Source: Echiichthys vipera
Lineage: Eukaryota; Chordata; Actinopteri; Perciformes; Trachinidae
NCBI GenBank assembly: GCA_963691815.1
Contig: OY829656.1
Location: forward strand, 9,389,752 to 9,453,751
Reading direction: 5' to 3'
Length of the DNA: 64,000 nucleotides
Part shown: one piece after another, positions 11,821 through 22,720 of the stretch
How positions within the stretch are numbered: the first letter of the stretch is position 1
Layout of the letters: each line of letters begins with the position of its first letter
Translations under genes and position numbers: made by a program
The notes under the pieces: model-generated
The model's database searches: none
Told to the model about the DNA's origin: nothing
The model's input: only the letters and a program-made list of their open reading frames with translations

Positions 11821-12477
11821 CCCTCAAACCAGCCCTGCATTCCTGCTTTTTTACTCTGTCACGCACACACACACATAGCCCTCCCCTACCCACTCAATAA
11901 ACTGTGTGAAAAAGCAATATCTCTCTTGAAGGCAAAGGAATATGATTAAAGCTTTCGTGCTGCGGCTATCATCCCATGAGGTGTTAACAGCGGGCAGAAT
12001 GAAGCAAAGTGAATTACCTCCAGCTGTCACCCTGTAGCCTGCAGACCCAGAGACAAGGGCCTGTAATGTTCAAAGCATTGTTGAAGCTAGATAGAAGTAA
12101 AGAAAAGCATTTTGTGGCTTTGTAAAAGAAACCATGTTATTGCAGTGAAAAGTTTATGCCATTATATTCGCTGTCTCCACTGAGAAGTTACGGAGATTGA
12201 TAATAATGCTTTTTTATTGACATTGAAAAGTAGCCATAACCACCTACACCAATGCTGAATAGTGGAACATTTCACAGTTCTCAAACAATGACTAGTGTTT
12301 TCATTCACATTACAGTCATCCCCATTTTGCCTTTTTTGATCACTGTTGAGCTACTGTTAAAAAGAACAGAGTCTTCCAGTGGCTAGAATAGCATAATCTC
12401 TCCCATTCCTGGTATGCTTTTAATGTGAAGGTGGCAGCAGGCTTATTAAGGTAATCCAGATGTCACTCTTCTGAGCT
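11819..12477. other. Unassigned non-coding stretch
   Basis: No gene or element recognised. Confidence 0.5.
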
Positions 12478-13290
12478 GTTTTTCAGATCCTTCTGGGGGA
12501 TCCTGGGGTGTTCCCAAGCCAGATGAGATATACTCTCCAGTTAGTCCTTCCTTGGGGACTCCTACAGTACCAGTTGGGCATGCCTGGAGAACCTCCAAAA
12601 GAAGGACCACAAGCTCTTGACCCTATCTCTGAGGCTGAGCCCAGCCACCATACGAAGGCAACTGATTTTGACCGCTTGTAACCTTGATATCATTTTCTAC
12701 CCAGTCACTACCCAATGCTCACGACCGTAGGTAAGGTTTGGTTCTGGTAAGTCCAAAGCTTTGCCTTCCTGCTCAGCTCCCTTTTCACCACAGCAGGCCA
12801 GTACAATGCCAGCATTACTGCTGGCACATAACCAATACACCTCACCACCTTGGTCTCATATTACGTTTTACCTCCGGAAACTTGAACGCAGATCTGATGA
12901 TACAACCACAAAGCTGTTTATCGATCTTGGGCCTACAGTAAGGGGTTCTGGTAACAAGTACACTTGAATGACTTTATTATCAAACATAATGTTTGTTATG
13001 GCCTATTGTTGACTAGTACAACATCCTCCATATGTAGAGGTGTGCCCACGTATAGCTAGCTGGTACCCCTCCACCTCCTGCATTAGCTCTGGTTTCTTCT
13101 CCATCAGAGAGACATCATCATCTAGAATCAGTCTGCAATGCGAGGGGCCAGAACTCCCAAAGTTACTGCCTGCTGGATGGCTGACAATGCACCCAATGTC
13201 TATCGCTAAGGATTGTGGACCCAAAGGGTGGTGGCTCCATTTAGTTCTCTCACACTGTGATTGTCCAGGTCCAATGGATTAAGGCCACCA
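12478..13290 (-). pseudogene. Decayed LINE with large internal deletion
   Basis: Read on the minus strand, 13120-13040 encodes a segment like KKPELMQEVEGYQLAI, matching the start of the endonuclease domain of a common teleost non-LTR element (KEPELVREVERYRLDI type). The part 12860-12478 is a diverged antisense match to the C-terminal region of the same type of ORF: on the plus strand caaagctttgccttcctgct, cagctcccttttcaccaca, gaccctatctctgaggctga and gcccagccaccat are landmarks of that family. Reverse transcriptase sequence between the two is absent, and the remaining reading is full of stops. Family name not assigned. Confidence 0.55.
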
Positions 13291-14439
13291 GTCACTCACC
13301 AGAAAGTTTCTGTCTCAGGTCTGACTCCATGGGAGGAGGTACTAAAGGTTTTCTTGGTTGATTTCTTCTGAGGTCTGTGATTCCCTCTTTCTGAATCTGG
13401 CCCCTCCCTTGGGAGACCCTAGCACATTTATCCGTAATGTTCTATATAAATCTAACTGCCTTGCCACGTCAAGTACGGTGGTCCTTTGGGATGGTTAACT
13501 CAAATTATTTTCTCATTTACCAAGTGGTATCCAGCCATGCTGACAATTTCATATTGTGTTTCTTAGTAATCACAGCATTTAAAATCACTGTTAAGAAATT
13601 TGCTAAAACAATCTCCCAATGACCACAATTAAGGCATCAATCTCTCAAATGAATATCTCAAAACCTGGGCCAATAAGACCAAAGGTATTTTTTGTATTTT
13701 GTATCTATTCTGGTACTGTTTTGTCAGGAGCGGTAATTTTATGACACAATGATTTCCATTCTCTTTGCTTGGCTGATTGTCATCATCCTGGGTAGGAGTT
13801 TAACAATAAGTCTGTAAGATCTGGGTGTAAAGGAAAGTGTAAATTATTAGTCCTGCCATTCCACAGATATCTGTCTCTCATGCCTTCTGTGGTGTGTTGC
13901 GTTGTTCAATATCCATGTGAATAAAAAAGACAGCAATTTAAGGGAAAACAATTAGTAATTTCCAATTTACCATTTACTCTTTTTATCTCATCCCTGATGG
14001 GTTTTCTTGCTATTTCCAGAGTGGGGTGGAAACATTGCAGACAGTGGGATTGGTAATAAACACTTAATTGTCATTAGAAAAATGTTCACTATGTCCTCTT
14101 GAAAACCAAGGATTCTGTTATCGTTTAAAGATAACATTATGGCTCACTATCAAACAAAATTTCTGCTCTAGCTGCTACGCTAATCGGTATAGCAGCAACA
14201 GGATGAGAGGAGACTCGGGCACAAAGAAAGAAAATGAGATGGAATGAGAGGAGTAAAGTGTGAGAGAGTGATTGCAGCCAGCTGTCTGATCCCTGTCAGT
14301 CTCTCTGTTTGATTGCAGGCCTGTGACTGTGCCTTTGATCTGCTTTTTTTAAGTCACTGGACAATGAAATGGTTTACTCTGGGATCAGTACTGAAATGTA
14401 GCAGATCGGTGTCTTGTCAAACCTCAGGAAGCATTAGCA
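13291..14439. other. Unassigned non-coding stretch
   Basis: No gene or element recognised. Confidence 0.5.
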
Positions 14440-15245
14440 TTAACAGCAGTAGTTAGGCAGTGGTCGTCATTTAGAACGAATTGTCGACTACCCCCCCAGC
14501 CAGGCTAACGTTACTTACATGTTCAAGGTGCTAGGTCATGTTCGTTGTGGGCGAGTGATAGACAAAGTTTCTCTTGTAACGTGTGCAGGTGACCTTCTTG
14601 GGGGTTATCCTTGTTGTTTTCAAAGTGATCCCACATTTTAGATGTCTTTCCCAACATGATTATTACTATTAATTAATTGTCTAACCGCAATGTTGAAGGA
14701 ACCTGGACCTGCCATTTTACAAAAGAAAAACACTGACAGTGAGTGAGTTTCACAGCTTCCTGTATCAGGCCCTTCAACTTAAAAGCCCTCCAGCCTTTAA
14801 AGCCCCTGAACACCCACACAAGTGTTTTCAGTTAATCCGGTTGATTAGACCTCTTCTGAGGACTCTGATTGATTGACATCGTCATGAGTCTCCTGTTAGC
14901 CTTGTTTTACCTGTTAAGGTGGGACAAAGTACTCCTTTATCATTCTTAGTGGTAGACGGACAGTTATGACCTCATAAATTCCCATCAAATTCTCATCAAA
15001 GCCACGCCCACCTTCAACCCAAGCAGAGGTCTAATGAGCTAGAATCACTAAAAACGCCTGTGTGGGTGTTAAGGGGATTTAAGGCCCAATACTAGCAGCC
15101 AGTCACATAGATTGTCACTTAATTTAGACACGGCTCCAAATGTTCTTTTTGTTTTTTTCCTGCGACCAATGGACCAATGAAATTTTGCTCCGCTAATGAT
15201 TTTTTGGTTGACCAGTGCTTGGTCGACTACTTGGGGGCAGCCCTA
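14440..15245. mobile_element. Possible hAT-like remnant with 'gtcgacta' ends
   Basis: The right end reads ggtcgactacttgggggcag followed by cccta, and its reverse begins with the TAGGGCTGC form common to hAT-type teleost elements. A related gtcgactacccccccag motif occurs near 14485. The left terminus and a target duplication could not be identified, so the extent is approximate and the copy is decayed. A separate fold-back element lies inside it. Confidence 0.35.
14793..15085. mobile_element. Fold-back (MITE-like) inverted-repeat element
   Basis: The left arm, 14793-14860, contains ttaaagcccctgaacaccca, ttcagttaatcc and gattagacctct. The right arm, 15016-15085, is its reverse complement, with tgtgggtgttaaggggattt, agtgattctag-like sequence and cagaggtctaatgagct. 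Arms are about 68 bases and roughly three-quarters identical, around a 155-base centre. No ORF. Target duplication not identified because the arm ends are eroded. Confidence 0.65.
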
Positions 15246-16959
15246 GTAGGAAGAAATCAATACAGCGTCCATTACAGTGAGCTCCCGTGTGAATGGAAAG
15301 TCAGTGTGTTGATAAACTAAGTCAAATAAATTAGGACAGGGACTCATTTTGTTCCAGACTGACAATTAAAGATGTCTTGGGATTAACCAAGTGATAACAT
15401 CCATCTCTTCTTTTACATCCATTTAACAGGAGCAATCATCTTGATTGACACAATGAGTGCCTATGGGGGGGGTGGGGGGTTATTATACACCAGCATAACT
15501 GGACTTTTCAGCTACAGCTACAGTGTTTCTCAAATGAAAGACGAATAAGAGTGTCCCAAATCAGGACTTGAGTAGTATTGTGTTCACACTATGACAGTGA
15601 CAGAGTATTATCAAAAATTGCTTCCTGTTTTAAATTTAAATTTCAAATGTAGGGTTGTGTTCCACATTTGTATGTTGTTAGGTTTTCAGGGATGTCTGTA
15701 TTATTAAGTGCCAAGTCAGATGTATCATCAACATTGAGGGGGACCATTTGGCTTGATCCAACACTAAAGGGCGCTGGGGGGAGACGTATTTAGAAACTTA
15801 GCAGCTAAACTGACCATTTTAAAGCATTTCAAAACAAAATTGTAGGTGATTTAAAGTGTCATTCCGGTGCAAACAGCCGGACGTGGCTAACACTAATTAG
15901 CTCAGGGTAGTACAGTGAAGGCATTAAAACAACTTTTTTAACCACTAATACTGCACAAAATAACACAGAACCATGAGTCCCTACACATAAAACGAAGCAC
16001 CAACAGCGTAGTTAGCTAACCTGGAGTTCATTAAAAGAGTGTTTCAAAAGACACGCCCATTCAAGTTGTTTACCAAATCCAACCCAAAAGGAAGGAACCC
16101 ATTGGTGGAGACAACTTTGCATCCTCAAGTGGCACTGATGGTGCTACTGCAAAAACAGCTAGATAAGTTTTACTTTCTGTTTTCCTCAGAACTAACATTA
16201 CCAACAACATAGGACACACCGCATTTGTTTACAAACAAACTGTAACGGAGAAAGTGATAATATATTTTCTGTCATTGAATTTTATATGAACATGTAGAAC
16301 GAGCTAGTTAGGCTGACCATCCAGTCAGGATCCATCGATAGCAACATGGCTACCACTGGCAGACTGGACACTGTCCAAAGCAAGACCCCAATTTTTAAGA
16401 ATCCCAATTTGAACCAAAAACCCTTATCCCAATGCTCTGATAAAGGCACAATGAAACCAATCCAAACGTCGATGGTTTAATTTTTCCATAGCCATAACAC
16501 TGTGCAATCAAAAGTTACTTCATATTGATAAGGTTAAAACAGAAAAGTTATCCATTGGAACTTTTACATAAGGGGATTAGCAGACAGCTTTTAAACAGAA
16601 TATCTAGAGGAAAAGTCCACATCACCTCTCTTCCCCCATGAGGTCTTTCTATCAATTTAAACTACAAAACAGATTGTCACTGCCTTCCAAAACAACACAT
16701 ATGAGTGTGTTTTGATCTGGTGACCCTATAGTCAGGAAAATATTGTAAAAATGCATGACCATTACAAATATGGCATATTTGGATCCTTCACAGATGGTTA
16801 AGGTTAAATTTTTGCTACTACTAGATTCACACCCACGGATAATTATCACTCAACTCTGCAGTTTCCCACAGCTCTACGAAGTGGTTTAGTGTCATACAGC
16901 TAATTGTGTCGGTTTTACGGCCAGCAATATTAATGTCTAGGTTCACTGCTACCGCTCTC
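15246..16959. other. Unassigned non-coding stretch
   Basis: No supported gene. A G-rich run lies at about 15466-15478. The small minus-strand frames at 16652-17045 have no recognisable domain. Confidence 0.5.
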
Positions 16960-17110
16960 ATCAGCTCTGCTTCCAGGCGAAGCAGGCAGCTGTTTTCAGT
17001 GACAAAGCTCCAAAGACACACTATACTCAGCCAGTCCAGCACCAAACAACAGAATAACAGTTAGCAGCTAGCTGGTGAATGTATAGTGGAACATTAAAGA
17101 GACAGATATG
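16960..17110 (+). repeat. Dispersed repeat, 'agtggaacattaa' family, copy 2
   Basis: Contains gcaggcagctgttttcagtg, acaaagctcc, acagttagcagctagctggt and tagtggaacattaaagagac, in the same order as the copy at 48210-48430. Non-coding. Confidence 0.5.
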
Positions 17111-17340
17111 TCCTTCAGGGGGTGATTGTTGCAAGCAACAAATATACCTTGTTTTAAGTGTTTGACCAAACAAGTATTGCTTTTTAAATACTTTTTTTCA
17201 GGACTCCATCAATCTTACCATTTCGCTATAAAGAGGAGATGGAGATTGTACAGCAGCAGTTTTTTATCATGATCAATTTGCACTTTTAAGCTTATGTAGT
17301 CGAAATGGGTCGAAATTATGCAATTATAACAGTGGAAATA

Positions 17341-18365
17341 GACTATAATAGAAATACTTTATTGATCCCAAGCTGGGGAATTGTAGTGTAACAGCAGCAT
17401 TACACACAGACACATTAAAAAAGTAATATAAAAATACAATATAAAAGATACCTAAAAATAAAATGTATAAATAAGCGAAGAAAATTGCTAATTGTAGTGC
17501 AAATGTATACATATAATAATCTAAGGTGCAGTGGACGGATTATGAGACAAACATAAGGTGCTTCCGATTGTATTGTTCTGAAAAGTTGAACTGTTATTGT
17601 ACAGTGTGATGCATGTGGCAGCAAAGATTTCCTGTATCTGTCCCTTCGACAGTGAGCCCCTTCTCACACAGGCTGCTCCAGCTCCGCTGTCTGACCACTG
17701 TGTGATGGAGAGGGTGCTTATCATTGTCTATGATGGATAACAGTTTGTTCAGCGTTCTCCTCTCTACCACGGACTCAAAAGACTCCAGCCTGAGACCAAG
17801 TACAGAGCCAGCCTTCTTGATGATTTTATCTGTTGTCTGTTGGTGTCACTGGCTCTGATGCTGCTGCCCCAAAACACAGCAGCAAAGAAAATGGTGCTGG
17901 AAACAACAAGATCTCCAACATCTGCTGCACACATTGAAGGATCTCAGCTTCCTCAGGAAATAGAGTCTGCTCATCACCTTCTTGTACACAGCCTTGGTGT
18001 TAGATTTCCAGTCCAGTCTGTTGTTGATCACCACTCCCAAGTATTTGTAGTCCTCCACCTCCTCCACCACCTCCTACCTGATCCGTAGAGGCTATGAAGG
18101 CACCCTCTTCTTTCTGCCCAAGTCGATCACCATCTCTCTGGTCTTGTTGACGTTCAGCTTCAGGTGATTCTGGTCGGACCACTCTACAAAGTTGTCTACC
18201 AGTGTCCTGTACTCACCCTCATCCCCTCCCCTTACATACCTGACAACAGCTGAGTCGTCAGAAAACTTCTGCAGGTGACATGACTCAGTGTTGTACTGAA
18301 AGTCAGTGTTGTAAAAGAGGAAGAGGAAGGGAGAAAGCACAGTTCCCTGTGGAGCTCCTGTATTG
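17341..18365 (-). pseudogene. 5'-truncated Rex1-like LINE
   Basis: The minus-strand reading starts within the reverse transcriptase domain at GAPQGTVLSP-type sequence near 18350-18330 and continues through LQKFSDDSAVVRYV, the catalytic box with its Asp pair (near 18275). It then runs through NHLKLNVNKTREMVIDLGR, a frameshift near 18090, VEDYKYLGVVINNRLDWK, and SRLYFLRKLRSFNVC. After further breaks come codons for the conserved tail around AGSVLGLRLESFESVVERR and NKLLSIMDN (about 17800-17720). The 3'-UTR ends in aattccccagcttgggatca and ataaagtatttctatta (17370-17341). FSDDSAVV and this tail suggest Rex1/Babar in the CR1/L2 group. The 5' truncation is typical of LINE insertion. No clear target duplication was found. 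Confidence 0.8.
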
Positions 18366-19043
18366 ATCGAATGAAACTGAGTTTTACATTAATGAGGAAA
18401 CCAAAGATGTTTCAATTATGTGTCCAACAGTATTCAATCAAATTTCACACCTGCTCTCACTCCATGGAGCAAAATGTCAAATTAACTGAGTCGTCTTGAC
18501 AATGGTTTACAGGGATTACCCTAAGAATGATGATTTGTTGATGTTAAAACTTTATCCAACCATCTTCAACTAACAACAAATGTAAGATGTAATACAAACT
18601 AAGAAAACGGTAATGTGACATTCCAAACAAGGCTTCACTGTTGAGAAAGGTGTGTGCTTATCCAAAAAGTCTAAAGGTAAGACTTTACTAGACTGTCAAA
18701 GAGTAGAAGACCGACTGTAGAAGAGCGATGGATGATGGATTTTTGCTCAATCCATCCAAATGGCATGTATTTTGGCCTTTGAGAGTGGCCAGACGAAGGT
18801 GTTTATGCAACGTGAAATGAGGTGACGCCTAAAAATACATGGGGGTCAAGGGGGGTGCTGAGCGAGGTTAAATGGTTGGCCCCCCATTCAGAGAACCACA
18901 GCATGAACAGGGAACCTCATTAGCAGCCTGATATGGAAGTAGGTCCATCTGGAATTGCAGGCAGAGGAACTGGTAAGACCGGGACTCAAAGAGAGACAGA
19001 AGGGTCATAAATAGCTCAAAGATGAACAGACTTATCACAAGAC
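18366..19043. other. Unassigned non-coding stretch
   Basis: No gene or element recognised. Confidence 0.5.
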
Positions 19044-19058
19044 ACAGACACACACACA

Positions 19059-19136
<78 letters not shown>
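19044..19136. repeat. (CA)n microsatellite
   Basis: About 45 CA units with one AA interruption near 19061. Accounts for the Val-Cys and Thr-His frames here. Confidence 0.97.
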
Positions 19137-19139
<3 letters not shown>

Positions 19140-19283
19140 TCAAACAAAAAAGAAGATATGGAGAAGCACACACACAGATGATCACTGTTAAATTCAGAAG
19201 AAATGTCAAAGCTATATAAGGAATCAGACACATTTACACCATCACAGACCCACAACCACGAACGCATTGTCAGATCTTTAAAC

Positions 19284-19340
19284 AATTTCCACCTGGGATT
19301 ATTAAAGTATTTCTGATTCTGATTCTGATTCTGAATCTGA
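19284..19340 (+). mobile_element. L2/Rex1-type LINE 3' tail, short copy
   Basis: Reads caatttccacctgggattat, then taaagtatttctgattctga and more TTCTGA units. This is the self-repeating 3' end of an L2/Rex1-type LINE. Only the tail is present, so the insertion was truncated almost at its 3' end. Confidence 0.7.
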
Positions 19341-22234
19341 TCTACTATATTTTAAGCGCTTGTTGCATCTTTAATTGTTGCTAAAGAGCCAGGGTATTAG
19401 TTCCCCATATTTTTACAGCTTATTTATTGCTTGATGTAAAAATGCAGACTGGCACATAACTTTGCTAATGGGTCTTATCATTGGATCAGGACAGATGTCT
19501 GTGTTTCAATTTGTACGGATGCATGTAAATGTCCATAGGATGATAGTAAATGTGAATGCTGTGTATGCAGTACGTTGGAATGTTACTGAGTGGTCATGTT
19601 TGTATTGGGGATGCAAACACTTAAGCAAACATCTCTTATTGTGGTGGGTTTGTATGCATTGCCTGAAGGGTTACTCCAGTTATTAAATACTGCACTTCAT
19701 TAAGTTGGGGGACTCTGGATCCTACATTTCCCATAATCCATTATGTAATGTATAAGTAGATTTTCATAAGGCCCTCAATCATGGGAAAACGTTAAACTTT
19801 CTAGCTAATTGACCCGTTTGTAGGCCTGTGTAATGGCAGGCTGTCCTCATTCTCTGTTCGTATATATGCCAATGAAAATGAATGCACTCTAATTTGTATA
19901 CATATCTATACGGAGCAAAGAATGAATGTTATAAGAGCACCAACATCCATGGGTCTGAAAAAACAGGACTTTGACCGGGGGGACTAGAGCTTGTTTCCTT
20001 GAAGTACTTAACCAGAACCTTAATGTAACCAGGCACGTCACGGTAGATTTGGTGCCTAAACATAATGGCTACATTGGCCAACTAGCATCGTTAAATTCAT
20101 ACAAACCCATTGATTAGAATCTGTCGATGTGTCGAAAATGTGTCATGATACAGGGGTAACAATTCAATATATTGTGATATACAGTTATTGCCATATTGTA
20201 ATCAAGTTGGTGTATTATGATTCTTTAAATCTTTAGTTCATCATATCAGTAATAGTATAAAGAACACACGACCATCTGAAAACAGTGTTAGAGTAGAGTG
20301 GAAGAGCTAAATGGTTAGATATAGATATATATCTAAGAGATATATTTCAACTCTGCTATCTAGTCTGGGATTTAAAAAGCACAAAACAAACCACTGCTTG
20401 TCCAGCCTGTTCTTCCTCTCAGGGTGTCTAATACCGCCATTTTGTTTCGGTCCTCTGCCTTTGCCTTTTGGGCTTTCTACTGTAAACCCATCCGCAGTGT
20501 ATTAGTGTATTAGTGTATTAGCCGCTCAGTGCAAGAACTACAGGATTAAGAGCACCACACTGTGTCCTGTTCATGTCATGTGTACCATTATTTTCATACA
20601 ACCCTACCAAACACGCTTTACAGTGCTAAATACAATATCATATTGCTAAGATATCATAAAAATTGTTGTGCAGAAGTTTTCGTAAGATATCCTACAAACC
20701 TGTTGATGAGAATATGCTGCATTAGCACAGACTTTACTATAAAGAAAACTGTGCTCTCATTCAGAGATAAACAGATCAGATTCTCTCCCCGTGCCTATAA
20801 AGCGGAGGGACGAGTGAAGTGTGGTGACATGTTGCACCAGATGGCTCATCTCCTCCTTCTCATCATCCTCCTCCACTCTTCCTCTGCCACCTGTGGAGGA
20901 TGACACTGTCTGAAACAGTCTGCCCTCCCCGAAATCAAGGATGCAGGTCATTTATCATGAAAGGAGCAGGTCACCTCAAATTAAAGTTTGTTGTGCAAGT
21001 GCATGATTCCTCTTGTGTGCATCACTCCGTACTTGTCAGACTAAATGAGTCTGAAAGTCACAGTGACACAAATGGGAGTTTGTCTTCGCGAGCAAATTAT
21101 CTCTAAGATCCATTTTGAACATCTCGACTGATTGCATAGATCTTCAATTTCAGTTCTTACTTACTTTCAGGCTAATTCGAAGGGCTTGTGTTTTGGAGAA
21201 ACTCAATCAATGGGAATTAAACTCCAGTTACTGTATAACCTTTATTTTGCACTCATATGTATTCAATATAAAAGTGTTTATTTACTTTGTATATGTAAGA
21301 AATGTCAGCTCTTTTAAATATGACTAAATGTGATTTGAACAAAAGAAGATCTATGCAGAACTTCTAGGTGACAATGTTAGGATGAGAACCTTTTAAAAGA
21401 TCCTTTTAAGCCTTTTTTTCTATTTATGCGGACGTCTGGCCGTGCAGTGTCTTCTCTTCACTCTCTTTTGTTTCAGAGCCGACCAAAGCCATGCATCGGC
21501 TTCACTTCTCTCCGGCTGAGTTGACGTCGTGACAGGCCTTGAGAGGCAAGGATACACAGTGTCCTTATTCTGTCACCTCCCCCCATTGGCTTTGACTGGC
21601 CTCAACACATGCATTCAAGCCCTTACAGCACAGCAAATAAATCACTGTCTCCTGATAGAATACAAGAGAAAGTTTGCTCAAGGAGCTCAGCACAGACACT
21701 ATCAGTGTTTGGTCCCAATCTATTTTGGTCGTCTCAATTTCAGTCGCTGAATGTCTGACATGAAAGGATAGACATGCCAGTGGATCACACTGTGATGAAC
21801 ACTTTGCTGTATTCATGGTTTTGGATAATAATCAAACTGATCTGGATTTAATTCACAGATGCTCGCTCTAACTTCGGAGGAATGTGTACACACTGTTAGT
21901 CACACTAATTACACACTTAACTCATTCATTGTTCATCATGACCTTTTCTCACGTAACTTTGAGAGGAAAGTGACACTTTATGTCCTGCCTTCAGATCATC
22001 TCTGGAGAGGCATTGTGGCTGATGCATGTTCCCCCGGGTACATGTGTCCTCCTCAAAGAGCCTCCCATTAATCTTTGAGCACTTCCTATCAATGCAAACC
22101 GTGCCCATATCATTGGCTCTCTCAATCAACCTCATAATATCTGCGGTGACAAATTGACAGAGCTGCAGAATGACCTTATGTCATTTTACATTGCCATGTA
22201 TCCATGGATGAATTATGAGACAATGGGTTCAGTG
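19341..22234. other. Unassigned non-coding stretch
   Basis: No gene supported. The 113-aa plus frame at 20562-20903 ends in a hydrophobic stretch (MAHLLLLIILLHSSSA) resembling a signal peptide, but no downstream coding or splice context backs it. Other frames are shorter and domain-free. Confidence 0.5.
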
Positions 22235-22720
22235 GTCTCTCTGTGGTCATTTTGCATCTCTTTTTGGGCATTTCTTTGTCTCTTTGTAATCGTTTTCCAG
22301 TACCTTTGATGACTTTTTGTGTATCTTTGTAGTCATTTTGGGGTTTATTTTGCATCTCATTGTTGTCATTTGGCATCTGTTCTTTAATTTAGCATCTGAT
22401 AGTGGTTGTTTTGCTCCTCTTTTTGGTCATTTCTTAGTCTTTTGTAGTTGTTTTGCACCTCTTCATAGTTATGCATCTCCTTGTGTTCATCGTCAATTTG
22501 CATCTCTTTCTGGTCATTTCTTTGTCTCTTTATAGACAATTTTTTTTTCTCTTTGTGATCATTTCGCATTTCTATGATCATTTTGCCTCTCTACCATGTA
22601 TTTGTGATTGTTTTGCATTGCTTTGCAGTCATTTTGTATATCCTTGTGTTGTGATTTTGCATCTCTTTTCCGTTGTTTTGCATCTCTTGTAGTCATTTCT
22701 TGTGTTTGTGGTCGTTTTGT
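22235..22720. repeat. Degenerate 'tttgcatctctttgtggtcat' minisatellite
   Basis: About twenty imperfect units of roughly 20-24 bases. Each has a tttgcatctc block and a t(g/a)gtcatttc or gtcgttttg block, for example around 22245, 22290, 22350, 22500 and 22660. The pattern is a recurring teleost minisatellite. It opens long hydrophobic frames on the plus strand and KEM/NDN-rich frames on the minus strand (22176-22692), which should not be taken as genes. Confidence 0.8.

Noticed and set aside
18868..19285. Cys-Val-rich proteins over the CA repeat
   Set aside because: Translation of a dinucleotide microsatellite. The same applies at 11509-11893 and 44061-44261.
20562..20903. Possible secreted protein exon ending MAHLLLLIILLHSSSA
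   Set aside because: Signal-peptide-like end only. No cleavage product follows before the stop and no donor site continues the frame convincingly.
22176..22692. Overlapping KEM/NDN-rich and hydrophobic frames on both strands
   Set aside because: Produced by the minisatellite. No start or splice evidence.
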